Source: Streptomyces sp. NBC_01116
Lineage (GTDB): Bacteria > Actinomycetota > Actinomycetes > Streptomycetales > Streptomycetaceae
Direction: 5' to 3'
DNA: 64,000 nt
Assembly: GCF_041435495.1 (NCBI RefSeq)
Contig: NZ_CP108644.1
Coordinates: 4,573,501 to 4,637,500, forward strand
In this document: positions 17,809 through 25,894 of the stretch, piece by piece
How positions within the stretch are numbered: position 1 is the first letter of the stretch
How the letters are laid out: each line of letters opens with the position of its first letter
Notes under the pieces: model-generated
Database searches by the model: none
What the model was told of the DNA's origin: nothing
Seen by the model: the letters and a program-made list of their open reading frames with translations, nothing else
Program-made: the position numbers and the translations under genes

Positions 17809-18690
17809 CTACCAGCGTGCGCCCGCGGTGCCGGCCGCGCTCGCCGGGCCCGGCAGCATCAGCCCCCAGGCGCCCGCCCGGACCGTCCAGGTCCGGGTGC
17901 GCACCGGCCCCGCGGTCTGTATGTCCGCCCGGTAGCGGAAGTCCGCGCCGGAGACCGTGACGGCCTTGGCCTCCGCCGTCACGTCCTCGCCCGAGGCGGT
18001 GCGGACGACGACGTCGGCCAGGCCCCCGCCGCCCTGGGACGTCACCGAGACGCCCCGGACCGGCGTGTCCAGGTCGCTCAGCAGCACCCCGTCCGCCTCG
18101 ATGCGCAGCCGGTGCGTGCCCGGGTGCGTGGAGGCGGCGACCGGGGCCGGGCGGACCAGGGACGTCATCAGCGAGCGGCAGGTGTCCCAGACGGCCGTGA
18201 CGCCCGTGTGCGGGCCCCCGGAGCCGGGCTGCGGGGCCGGGGCGGGGATGCGCAGCCGGCCGAGGACCACGCCGTCGCTGTCGTCGACCAGGAGGTCCAG
18301 GCGCCGCACCGCACCGTCCAGCGCGGTCCGTGCTGCCGCCACCGCGCCCCGGGGGACGCCGAGGGCGTGGGCGACCTCCAGGGCGTGCGCCGCGCCGACG
18401 GGGATCAGGGAGAGGACGCCGGCGGCCAGCTCCCGTTCGCGGTGGAGATGGGCCACCGCGCGCAGCAGCGCGCGATCGTCACCGACCACCACGGGCCTGC
18501 GCGAACCCCGCCGGGACAGGGCCCGCGCGAACTCCTCGGGGGTGTCCGGAAGGCAGATCTTGGCGTGTGAACCGGCGCTCAGCACGTCCTTCGCGATACG
18601 GACGGACTCGCCGTCGGTCCGGCGGGCGACCGGGTCGATGACCACCAGGAGCTGGTCGTCGCCGTCGCCGGGGGGCTCTGCAGCCGACAC
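17809..18690 (-). CDS. diacylglycerol kinase-like protein with degenerate nucleotide motif
   Basis: 293 aa. The arrangement follows the lipid/diacylglycerol kinase catalytic fold: VVIDPVARRTDG at the start, then VVVGDDRALLRAVAHL where kinases have GGDGT, then LIPVGAAHALEVAHALGVP where kinases have PxGTxND. Both signature motifs are altered, so ATP-dependent kinase activity is doubtful. Start GTG 18690 has GAGGAAGG upstream; a TTG at 18723 would add 11 residues. Divergent from purA, with a strong hairpin between them. Confidence 0.72.
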   Translation of the reverse strand: MSAAEPPGDGDDQLLVVIDPVARRTDGESVRIAKDVLSAGSHAKICLPDTPEEFARALSRRGSRRPVVVGDDRALLRAVAHLHRERELAAGVLSLIPVGAAHALEVAHALGVPRGAVAAARTALDGAVRRLDLLVDDSDGVVLGRLRIPAPAPQPGSGGPHTGVTAVWDTCRSLMTSLVRPAPVAASTHPGTHRLRIEADGVLLSDLDTPVRGVSVTSQGGGGLADVVVRTASGEDVTAEAKAVTVSGADFRYRADIQTAGPVRTRTWTVRAGAWGLMLPGPASAAGTAGARW

Positions 18691-18724
18691 CTCGGTCCTT
18701 CCTCGGGTAGCATCTTGGTGCAAG

Positions 18725-18752
18725 AGCCCCTTGCGCTATTGCGCCAGGGGCT
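18725..18752. promoter_or_regulatory. hairpin between the kinase-like gene and purA
   Basis: AGCCCCT (18725-18731) pairs with AGGGGCT (18746-18752) and an inner GCGC/GCGC (18733-18736, 18741-18744) closes a TATT loop. It lies in a divergent intergenic region, so it is not an obvious terminator for either annotated gene. It could be a purA leader structure or end an unannotated transcript. Confidence 0.5.
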
Positions 18753-18876
18753 TCGTCTATTCCGGGGCACCCGGTTCGACGGCTCAGGCTTTGCCGTACA
18801 TCGTCGTACGGCAGGTACGACCTTTACGTACGCCCCCTGACCTTGGACATGCCCCGCCCGGAAGGGGTGTACGCCT

Positions 18877-20160
18877 GTGCCCGCACTTGTGCTGCTCGGT
18901 GCTCAGTGGGGTGACGAGGGCAAGGGGAAGGCCACCGACCTCCTCGGTGGATCCGTGGACTATGTCGTGCGATACCAAGGCGGTAACAACGCCGGTCACA
19001 CGGTCGTCGTAGGCGACCAGAAGTACGCACTGCATCTCCTCCCCTCCGGAATCCTGTCGCCGGGGTGTACCCCGGTCATCGGGAACGGTGTCGTGGTCGA
19101 CCCGGCGGTCCTGCTCTCCGAGCTGAGCGGTCTGAACGAGCGAGGCGTCGACACGTCCAAGCTTCTGATCAGCGGCAACGCTCATTTGATCACTCCGTAC
19201 AACGTCACGCTCGACAAGGTGACCGAGCGCTTCCTGGGGAAGCGCAAGATCGGCACGACGGGCCGGGGCATCGGTCCGACGTACGCCGACAAGATCAACC
19301 GGGTGGGGATCCGCGTCCAGGACCTCTACGACGAGTCGATCCTGGAGCAGAAGGTGGAGGCGGCCCTGGAGCAGAAGAACCAGCTCCTGGCCAAGGTCTT
19401 CAACCGCCGGGCCATCGAGGCCGGCAAGGTCGTCGAGGACATGCTCCAGTACGCGGAGCAGATCAAGCCGTTCGTCGCCGACACGACCCTGATCCTGAAC
19501 GATGCCATCGACGAGGGCAAGGTCGTCCTCTTCGAGGGCGGCCAGGGCACCCTGCTCGACGTCGACCACGGCACGTATCCCTTCGTCACCTCGTCGAACC
19601 CGACCGCGGGCGGCGCCTGCACCGGCGCCGGTGTGGGCCCGACGAAGATCAGCCGGGTCATCGGCATCCTCAAGGCCTATACGACGCGGGTCGGGGCCGG
19701 TCCGTTCCCGACGGAGCTGCACGACGAGGACGGCGAGGCGCTGCGGCGCATCGGCGGCGAGCGCGGTGTCACCACCGGCCGTGACCGCCGCTGCGGCTGG
19801 TTCGACGCCCCGATCGCGCGGTACGCGACCCGGGTGAACGGCCTGACCGACTTCTTCCTCACCAAGCTGGACGTCCTCACCGGCTGGGAGCAGATCCCGG
19901 TCTGCGTGGCGTACGAGATCGACGGCAAGCGTGTCGAGGAACTCCCGTACAACCAGACCGACTTCCACCACGCGAAGCCGATCTACGAGAACCTGCCGGG
20001 CTGGTCCGAGGACATCACCAAGGCCAAGACCTTCGCCGACCTGCCGAAGAACGCGCAGGATTACGTGAAGGCCCTGGAGGAGATGTCGGGCGCACCGATC
20101 TCCGCGATCGGCGTCGGCCCCGGCCGGACCGAGACCATCGAGATCAACTCGTTCCTCTAG
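18877..20160 (+). CDS. purA: adenylosuccinate synthetase
   Basis: 427 aa from GTG. GTP-dependent ligation of IMP and aspartate, first committed step to AMP. Signatures: LLGAQWGDEGKGK at residue 6 (P-loop-like GDEGKG with catalytic Asp and His partner), NNAGHTVVV near 37, GTTGRGIGPTYADK near 127, GTLLDVDHGTYPFVTSSNPT near 225, and the GTP-binding KLDVLTGW near 328. Length is standard. A bidirectional hairpin follows the stop. Confidence 0.97.
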   Translation: MPALVLLGAQWGDEGKGKATDLLGGSVDYVVRYQGGNNAGHTVVVGDQKYALHLLPSGILSPGCTPVIGNGVVVDPAVLLSELSGLNERGVDTSKLLISGNAHLITPYNVTLDKVTERFLGKRKIGTTGRGIGPTYADKINRVGIRVQDLYDESILEQKVEAALEQKNQLLAKVFNRRAIEAGKVVEDMLQYAEQIKPFVADTTLILNDAIDEGKVVLFEGGQGTLLDVDHGTYPFVTSSNPTAGGACTGAGVGPTKISRVIGILKAYTTRVGAGPFPTELHDEDGEALRRIGGERGVTTGRDRRCGWFDAPIARYATRVNGLTDFFLTKLDVLTGWEQIPVCVAYEIDGKRVEELPYNQTDFHHAKPIYENLPGWSEDITKAKTFADLPKNAQDYVKALEEMSGAPISAIGVGPGRTETIEINSFL

Positions 20161-20181
20161 GGAACGGGCGAGCGACACCGC

Positions 20182-20218
20182 GGCGGCGGACGACGGGCAC
20201 GACGCGTCGTCCGCCGCC
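20182..20218. terminator. bidirectional terminator between purA and the next gene
   Basis: GGCGGCGGACGAC (20182-20194) pairs perfectly with GTCGTCCGCCGCC (20206-20218). It occupies the whole gap between the converging stop codons. Confidence 0.82.
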
Positions 20219-21343
20219 TCAGTCGGTGTCGGTCGCCGCGAGCACGGTGATCCGGCGGCGGTCGGGGGAGAGGGCGGCGATGCCGTAGTCGGTGAAGGCG
20301 TCGTTGCAGAACCACTCCGCGTCCGACTCGAAGTGGAACCACGTCGTCCGCCGGACGTGGCGCTCCACCTCCTCCGCGCTCGCGTCCGCCGGGGCCCCGC
20401 CGAGGGCCGCCATCGACTTCCAGGCCCACAGCCGCCCGAACGCGCCGTGCGCCCCGTGGTGGTACGCGCTGCCGAGCGACGCGGTGGCGAAGAGCAGGCT
20501 CCAGATCGCGTCGGCGGGACGGCGGGCGATCTCGAAGCGGCCCGTGGCGCCGAGGCCCTCGACGCATCCCATCGGCAGGGTGGGCAGCAGCGCGGGGACC
20601 CGGTCCGGCTCCACGTCCTCGTCCGTCCGGAAGAGCCAGGCCTCCGAGTGCCCCCAGCCGCCCGCCTCCGGCGCGGCGATGATCGTCCGATGCAGGTCCA
20701 GGGTCGCCGAGTCCACCAGCGCCGACCGCTCCGTCGTACGGGGCGCCGGCGGGTCGACACGGTCCTCGGCCGGCAGGGTGACGCCGACACTGCGTGCGCC
20801 GCCGTCGACCGACCTGCTGGGGAGGACGATCCGGGTCTCCAGCGCGCTGCGGTGCCGTGGCAGCCACGCCAGCGGATGGCCGCCGTGCATCACGCGCGTC
20901 CAGTCGCTCATCTGCCCGAACACGTCCACGTCCACGCCCCGCAGGAGCAGCTCGTGGAAGAGGCAGATGCGCAGCTCGTCCAGCCGGCCCTGCGCGTCGC
21001 GCTCGGAGACCGGGCCGACCAGGTCGGCCGCCTCCCGGTGCTCGGCCAGGAGCGAGGCGACGAACCGGGGCGCGAGGTCGACCCCGTGGCCCTGTTGGCG
21101 GTCGAAGAGCCGGAGCAGCCGGGTCAGGCTGTCCTGGCCGGGGGTGATGGCCAGCACCCGGACGAGATGCGCGAGTTGACGCCGGTGCTCGTCCGTCTCC
21201 TTGGTGGCGGTGTCGATCCGTTCCGTCAGTTCCACCGCCAGGTCGGCCACCTGGCGGGAGTCGCCCTGTGCGGCGTGTCGCTGGGCCGTGTGCCACGGGA
21301 AGCGGCCGGATTCGTTGCCGGTGCCGTCGTCGGTGTCGTCCAC
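20219..21343 (-). CDS. conserved hypothetical protein, possibly DUF6183-like
   Basis: 374 aa, soluble, no signal peptide. The N-terminal half is helical (RQVADLAVELTERID, HLVRVLAITPGQDSLTRLLRLF). The C-terminal half is richer in aromatic residues (HHGAHGAFGRLWAWKSMAAL, TTWFHFESDAEWFCNDAFTDYGIAALSP). It reminds me of DUF6183 family proteins of Streptomyces but I am unsure. No catalytic motif was recognised. The GTG start has only a weak ribosome site. It runs toward purA and diverges from the chitinases. Confidence 0.7.
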   Translation of the reverse strand: MDDTDDGTGNESGRFPWHTAQRHAAQGDSRQVADLAVELTERIDTATKETDEHRRQLAHLVRVLAITPGQDSLTRLLRLFDRQQGHGVDLAPRFVASLLAEHREAADLVGPVSERDAQGRLDELRICLFHELLLRGVDVDVFGQMSDWTRVMHGGHPLAWLPRHRSALETRIVLPSRSVDGGARSVGVTLPAEDRVDPPAPRTTERSALVDSATLDLHRTIIAAPEAGGWGHSEAWLFRTDEDVEPDRVPALLPTLPMGCVEGLGATGRFEIARRPADAIWSLLFATASLGSAYHHGAHGAFGRLWAWKSMAALGGAPADASAEEVERHVRRTTWFHFESDAEWFCNDAFTDYGIAALSPDRRRITVLAATDTD

Positions 21344-21378
21344 GGTGACTCACTTTAGGCGGACAGTACGGCGGTTGA

Positions 21379-21407
21379 TGGTCTAGACCTTGACAGGTCC
21401 AGACCAT
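21379..21407 (+). promoter_or_regulatory. DasR/chitinase-type promoter of the first chitinase
   Basis: TGGTCTAGACCT (21379-21390) closely matches the Streptomyces chitinase operator/DasR dre core. A second copy, GGTCCAGACCAT (21396-21407), follows, and the -35 hexamer TTGACA (21390-21395) lies between and overlapping them. DasR represses chitin genes until glucosamine-6-phosphate accumulates. The 28-bp block 21379-21406 recurs exactly at 22646-22673. Confidence 0.85.
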
Positions 21408-21481
21408 GCGGGCTTGGGTGGTGGCCCGTCATGTCGGCCTGCCGGGGTGCTCGGTGTGCCGCGCCGAAGGAGTGAGCAGCC

Positions 21482-22438
21482 CTGAATCGCATCGTTCGCA
21501 CCGTTCGCATCGCCCGTGCCGATCGCCTCGTCCGCCTCGCTCATACCGACCGCCTCGCTCGCGCCAAGAGGTTCCTGACCGTTCCGGCGGCCCTGGCCAC
21601 CCTCGCCGCCGCTCTCGTGACGGCGGCCCCCGCCGCGTCGGCCGCCGCCCCCGCCGCCGAGCGCTGCGCACCGCTCCACAGAGCCTCGGCCGACTACCGC
21701 GCCGGGGACACCGTCTCCCACCACGGGCGCAACTGGAGCGCCAAGTGGTGGACGCACGGCGAGAACCCGGGCGCCGGCGCCGCCTGGGCCGACCGGGGCG
21801 CCTGCGCGGGCGGGGTGTCCGACTTCGTCATCAGCGAGCAGCGGTTCGACGAGATCTTTCCGGACCGCGACCCCTTCTACACCTACCAGGGGCTGATCGA
21901 CGCGCTGCACGCCTACCCGCGCTTCGCCAACGTCGGTACGCCGCAGACGCGGGCCCGGGAGGCGGCGGCGTTCCTGACGCACGCGGACTTCGAGTCGGTG
22001 GGGCTGAGGTACGTCAAGGAGATCAACGAGGCCAACTACTGGCGCAAGTGCGACGACACCCAGCCCTTCGGCTGCCCGGCGGGGCGTGAGGCGTACTACG
22101 GGCGCGGCCCGATCATGTTCAGCTGGAACTTCAACTACAAGGCCGCCGGGGACGCCCTCGGGCTCGACCTGCTGAACGACCCCTGGATGGTCGAGCGGGA
22201 TCCGTCCGTCGCCTGGGCCACCGCCCTCTGGTACTGGAACACCCAGAACGGCCCCGGCACCATGACGTCCCACGACGCGATGGTCGGCGGCGCGGGCTTC
22301 GGCGAGACGATCCGCTCGCTCAACGGCGCCCTGGAGTGCGACGGCGGCAACCCGGGTTCGGTGACCGCGCGGGTGGAGCGGTACGAGCGGATCACCGGCA
22401 TCGTCGGGGTGGCCCCGGGGTCCGGACTCACCTGCTGA
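21482..22438 (+). CDS. secreted GH19 chitinase with CBM5/12-type module, CTG start
   Basis: 318 aa. A long Arg-rich n-region and hydrophobic core (FLTVPAALATLAAALVTAA) form a signal peptide. A chitin-binding module follows (DYRAGDTVSHHGRNWSAKWW), then a GH19 catalytic domain. The two catalytic Glu are kept nine residues apart, in FES and KEIN, but the usual His before the first Glu is Phe. An in-frame TGA lies six bases upstream, and the only start that keeps the signal peptide is CTG 21482. It stands exactly 9 bases after AAGGAG (21467-21472), the same spacing as in the downstream paralogue. GTG 21617 would cut the signal peptide. Confidence 0.85.
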   Translation: MNRIVRTVRIARADRLVRLAHTDRLARAKRFLTVPAALATLAAALVTAAPAASAAAPAAERCAPLHRASADYRAGDTVSHHGRNWSAKWWTHGENPGAGAAWADRGACAGGVSDFVISEQRFDEIFPDRDPFYTYQGLIDALHAYPRFANVGTPQTRAREAAAFLTHADFESVGLRYVKEINEANYWRKCDDTQPFGCPAGREAYYGRGPIMFSWNFNYKAAGDALGLDLLNDPWMVERDPSVAWATALWYWNTQNGPGTMTSHDAMVGGAGFGETIRSLNGALECDGGNPGSVTARVERYERITGIVGVAPGSGLTC

Positions 22439-22490
22439 GCGTGCGGGGTCCGCGGGCCGTCCGGAACGGTCCCGACCCGTCCGCATGCTG

Positions 22491-22524
22491 GGCGGAGCCG
22501 GAAGATTTTACCTTCGGTTCCGCC
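22491..22524 (+). terminator. hairpin terminator of the first chitinase
   Basis: GGCGGAGCCGGAAG (22491-22504) pairs, with a bulge, with CTTCGGTTCCGCC (22512-22524) across a short AT-rich loop (ATTTTAC). Confidence 0.7.
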
Positions 22525-22645
22525 CCCGTTCGCGGGGGATGCGGATGTACTCCTCCCGGAATAGCGGCTGTTGAGGGCCCTCTTGACGTGATCGGCGGGG
22601 GTGGCGGCGGCTGGAAACCGGTGGGACCGGCACCTTTACCGATGC

Positions 22646-22673
22646 TGGTCTAGACCTTGACAGGTCCAGACCA
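22646..22673 (+). promoter_or_regulatory. DasR/chitinase-type promoter of the second chitinase
   Basis: An exact 28-bp copy of the promoter block at 21379-21406: TGGTCTAGACCT at 22646, TTGACA at 22657-22662 and GGTCCAGACCA at 22663. The flanks differ, so the conserved part is the operator/-35 region itself. Confidence 0.88.
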
Positions 22674-22746
22674 CTATCGCTTGAGTGTCGGCACCCCCCA
22701 CGGCGGCGAGGCCGGACGTCGCGCCGCGTCTAAGGAGTGTGATCAC

Positions 22747-23628
22747 GTGATCCGACGTGTCATGAGTCTGCTGGTCGCGCTCAGCGCGATCGTCGCGGCG
22801 CTCGTCGTTCTTCCCGCCGCCACGGCGCAGGCAGCCACCTGCGCCACGGCCTGGAGCTCCTCCTCCGTCTACACGAACGGGGGCGCGGTCTCGTACAACG
22901 GCCGCAACTACACCGCGAAGTGGTGGACCCAGAACGAGCGTCCGGGCACGTCGGACGTCTGGGCCGACAAGGGGGCCTGTGGCTCCGGCAGCGAGAACCC
23001 GGGCGGGAACGGCTTCGTCGTCAGCGAGGCCCAGTTCAACCAGATGTTCCCGAACCGGAACGCCTTCTACACCTACAAGGGCCTGACCGACGCCCTGAGC
23101 GCCTTCCCGGCCTTCGCCAAGACCGGCAGCGACGAGGTGAAGAAGCGCGAGGCCGCGGCCTTCCTCGCCAACGTCAGCCACGAGACGGGCGGCCTCTTCT
23201 ACATCAAGGAAGTCAACGAGGCGAACTACCCGCACTACTGCGACACCACGCAGTCCTACGGCTGCCCGGCCGGCCAGGCCGCCTACTACGGCCGTGGCCC
23301 GATCCAGCTGAGCTGGAACTTCAACTACAAGGCCGCCGGTGACGCCCTGGGCATCAACCTCCTGGCCAACCCGTACCTGGTCGAGCAGGATCCCGCCGTG
23401 GCGTGGAAGACCGGCCTCTGGTACTGGAACACCCAGAACGGCCCCGGCACCATGACGCCGCACAACGCCATCGTCAACAACGCCGGCTTCGGCGAGACGA
23501 TCCGCTCGATCAACGGCGCCCTGGAGTGCAACGGCGGCAACCCGGCGCAGGTCCAGAGCCGTATCAACAAGTTCACGCAGTTCACCCAGATCCTCGGCAC
23601 CACCACCGGTCCGAACCTGAGCTGCTGA
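22747..23628 (+). CDS. secreted GH19 chitinase with CBM5/12-type module
   Basis: 293 aa, start GTG 22747 with AAGGAG nine bases upstream. Signal peptide MIRRVMSLLVALSAIVAALV with an AQA-A type cleavage site. A small chitin-binding module (VYTNGGAVSYNGRNYTAKWW) leads via a Gly-rich linker to a GH19 domain carrying the canonical SHETGGLFYIKEVN, with both catalytic Glu. It hydrolyses chitin, typically fungal or insect chitin, outside the cell. It is a close paralogue of the preceding gene under a duplicated DasR-type promoter. Confidence 0.93.
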   Translation: MIRRVMSLLVALSAIVAALVVLPAATAQAATCATAWSSSSVYTNGGAVSYNGRNYTAKWWTQNERPGTSDVWADKGACGSGSENPGGNGFVVSEAQFNQMFPNRNAFYTYKGLTDALSAFPAFAKTGSDEVKKREAAAFLANVSHETGGLFYIKEVNEANYPHYCDTTQSYGCPAGQAAYYGRGPIQLSWNFNYKAAGDALGINLLANPYLVEQDPAVAWKTGLWYWNTQNGPGTMTPHNAIVNNAGFGETIRSINGALECNGGNPAQVQSRINKFTQFTQILGTTTGPNLSC

Positions 23629-23713
23629 CTCCGTACCGCACCGAAGGCAGGTGCGGCGGCGGTCCCGAACGGCCCGTGAGGCCCTGAGGACTTCCGAGAG
23701 ACCCCACCCGAAC

Positions 23714-23747
23714 GGGGGTGTGTCCGGCTCACGCCGGGCGCGCCCCC
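23714..23747 (+). terminator. 15-bp stem terminator of the second chitinase
   Basis: GGGGGTGTGTCCGGC (23714-23728) pairs with GCCGGGCGCGCCCCC (23733-23747) using three G-U pairs, loop TCAC, followed by TTT. Confidence 0.85.
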
Positions 23748-23767
23748 TTTCGGCGTCCCGAGCGTGG

Positions 23768-24412
23768 TCAGCGCGCTCCCGTCCCGCGCTTCCGGGCCCG
23801 GTCCTCCGCGATGTTCCGGATCTTCCTCGTGCCGCCCGACTCGGCGAGCAGGGCGAGCACCGCCGGCGACGTCGACTTCTCGGCGAGGCAGCGCTGCATC
23901 CAGTCCGTGACCTCCGCCAGCTCGGCGCGGGCCGGCACGTGACCGTCCTCGACGGACAGGCGGAACAGCCAGTCGTGGACCCGGCGGCGGATGAACGCGC
24001 GGTACGCCCCGGTCCTGAGCCGGCCGGTCTCCGGCAGCAGCCAGGCCGACCACTGCCGGAACTCGGCGGGGCCGGTCGCCTCCATCGCGATCCCGTCCAC
24101 GAGGGCGACCACCGCCGTCTTGGACGCCGTCTCGTCGGGATCGCGCAGGATCGCGGCCACGACCGCGCGGTCCCGCTCCCGGCTCCGTGAGGCGGCGGTC
24201 GCCAGGACGACGCGGCGGTACGCGGACGATCGCACGTGCTCGTCCGCGATCGCGTCGTCGATGTCCACGTCGAGGACGCCGGCCCCCGCCAGCAACTCGG
24301 CCAGATCGCGGCGCAGGGCCGTCCCGTCGAACTCGCCCGTCACGCCCGCGTCGCCGAACTCGCCTGTCTCGCCCGTCCCGTCGAACCCGCTCGTCCCGCC
24401 CGTCCCGTTCAC
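23768..24412 (-). CDS. hypothetical helical protein
   Basis: 214 aa. The first ~30 residues are Gly-Thr-Glu-Phe repeats (GTGETGEFGDAGVTGEF), probably disordered and encoded by near-repeats of GACGGG-type triplets. The rest is alpha-helical and charged with a Trp-containing core (EFRQWSAWLLPETGRL, VHDWLFRLSVEDG) and an Arg/Lys-rich end. I do not recognise the family. Its GTG start is 9 bases after the sliding-clamp stop, so the two are probably one transcript. Whether it contacts the clamp is untested. Confidence 0.65.
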   Translation of the reverse strand: MNGTGGTSGFDGTGETGEFGDAGVTGEFDGTALRRDLAELLAGAGVLDVDIDDAIADEHVRSSAYRRVVLATAASRSRERDRAVVAAILRDPDETASKTAVVALVDGIAMEATGPAEFRQWSAWLLPETGRLRTGAYRAFIRRRVHDWLFRLSVEDGHVPARAELAEVTDWMQRCLAEKSTSPAVLALLAESGGTRKIRNIAEDRARKRGTGAR

Positions 24413-24421
24413 CTCGTCATC

Positions 24422-25549
24422 TCACCCCAACTGCGGCTTCACCGACATCAGCAGGTGCCGGTGGACGTCCGTGCCCGCCTCGTCCGTGATCATCGCGCGC
24501 TGTCCGGCCCCCAGCAGCAGGAGCCGCAGGGACGGCTCCGTGAAGGAGGCCAGGGCGTCGGCCAGATAGCCGGGGTTGAAGGCCACCGTCAGCTCCTCGG
24601 CCCCCTCCAGGGCGGCCGGCAGCCGCTGGGACGCCACGTCGTCCTCGTACCCCGCGCGGAGGGTCACGGAGCCGTCGGCACGGGAGAAGGTCATCTGCAC
24701 CGGGCCGTCCCCGTCGGCGACGACGGAGACCCGCTTGACGGCTTCGGTCAGCCGGGCCCGGTCCACCAGCGCGACCGCCGGGTCCGCCATCGCGAACAGC
24801 TTCTCGTGGCGCGGCAGCCGGCCCTCCAGCAGCCGCACCGTGGTCCGCGTCCCGGCGTGCTCGAAGCCCGCCGAACCGGCGTCCAGAGCGACGCTCACGA
24901 GGCCGGAGCGGCCCAGCGAGCGGGCGATCTCGGTGAGGCGGCGGGCGGAGACGAGGACGTCGGCGGCCTCGCCCGGAGCGGTCGCCTTCCACGGGAGGGT
25001 CCGTACGGCGAAGCGGTAGCGGTCGGTCGCGGCGAGCGTCATCGTGTCGCCGTCGAGCTCCAGCCGGATTCCGGTGAGCGCGGGCAGGGTGTCGTCGCGC
25101 CCCGCGGCCACCGCCACATCGGCCACGGCCGCCGCGAACAGCTCCGCGTCCACCGCGCCCCGGACCTGCGGGAGCGGGGGCAGAGCCGGGTAGTCGTCCA
25201 GCGGCAGCACGGAGAGGCCGAAGCGGGCCCCGTCGCCCGACACCGTGAACCGCGAGCCCTCCACCGCGCACTCCACGGGACCTTCGGGCAGCACCTTGCA
25301 GATGTCCAGCAGCCGCCGCCCCATGACGAGCACCTTCCCGGGCCGTACGACCTCGGCGTCCACGTCGATGCGCGCGGACGCCTCGTAGTCGAGCCCGGAG
25401 ATCCGCAGGGGCCCGCCGCCGCCCTCGCCGCCGCCCTCCGTGTCCAGCAGCAGTCCGCCGAGCACGGGGACGGGCGACCGCACGGGCAGGACACGGGCCG
25501 CCCAGGACACGGCGTCGGTCAGGGCACTGCGTTCGATCCGGAACTCCAT
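24422..25549 (-). CDS. DNA polymerase III beta-clamp paralogue
   Basis: 375 aa, the length of a full three-domain sliding clamp. Clamp features: MEFRIERSALTDAVSWAARVLP at the start, PVPVLGGLLLD, MGRRLLDICKVLPEGPV, LPALTGIRLELDGDTMTLAATDRYRFAVR (middle domain), and a C-terminal FNPGYLADAL and HRHLLMSVKPQL. The replicative dnaN normally lies beside dnaA, which is absent here, so this is probably a second, accessory clamp. ATG 25549 is preceded by AGGAAAGG; an upstream GTG (25567) is less likely. Confidence 0.85.
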   Translation of the reverse strand: MEFRIERSALTDAVSWAARVLPVRSPVPVLGGLLLDTEGGGEGGGGPLRISGLDYEASARIDVDAEVVRPGKVLVMGRRLLDICKVLPEGPVECAVEGSRFTVSGDGARFGLSVLPLDDYPALPPLPQVRGAVDAELFAAAVADVAVAAGRDDTLPALTGIRLELDGDTMTLAATDRYRFAVRTLPWKATAPGEAADVLVSARRLTEIARSLGRSGLVSVALDAGSAGFEHAGTRTTVRLLEGRLPRHEKLFAMADPAVALVDRARLTEAVKRVSVVADGDGPVQMTFSRADGSVTLRAGYEDDVASQRLPAALEGAEELTVAFNPGYLADALASFTEPSLRLLLLGAGQRAMITDEAGTDVHRHLLMSVKPQLG

Positions 25550-25894
25550 GGGGGCCTTTCCTGGCACGTCGAAAGCCGGAGCCGGAGACCGGCTCCGGCT
25601 CCCGTGGCATCGACGATAGGAGGCACCACTGACAATCGGAGCGGGGCGGGAAACCGACGACAGCGACCACCCCCGTGAGCCGCTGCCGCCGCGTTCCCGT
25701 ACCCCCGTACCCCCTGTTCCGAAGCCGCCCCCCGACTGGCTGGAACACGTTGGGACGATAGAACGCAGGGTAGGGAGACGGGAGATTCAATGCGCCCAGT
25801 GGGGCGGCCGCCGGGGTAACCGTCCGCACAGTCAGCCGTGCGGCACGGTCCGCCCGCGCTACGGCCGCTTCCGGGGCGGGGAACGGGGAACCAG
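25550..25894. other. 345-base divergent intergenic region
   Basis: It separates the clamp paralogue (minus) from the PucR-type regulator (plus) and must hold both promoters. It is less GC-rich around 25620-25790. I see no convincing -35/-10 pair, palindrome or small gene. Confidence 0.6.

Larger units (their letters stand above)
22439..22746 (+). other. 308-base gap between the two chitinases
   Basis: No gene. It holds the terminator of the first chitinase, a C5/G5 mini-hairpin (22523-22538), the second DasR-type promoter and the leader with the AAGGAG ribosome site at 22732-22737. Nothing else was recognised. Confidence 0.8.

Noticed and set aside
21406..22089. Alternative frame at 21406 as the start of the first chitinase
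   Set aside because: It is a different frame from the GH19 domain and gives an Arg/Pro-rich translation without a signal peptide.
22741..22752. GATCACGTGATC palindrome at the second chitinase start as a parS site
   Set aside because: It shares only the CACGTG centre with parS and overlaps the ribosome site/start codon; flanking GTTT/AAAC is missing.
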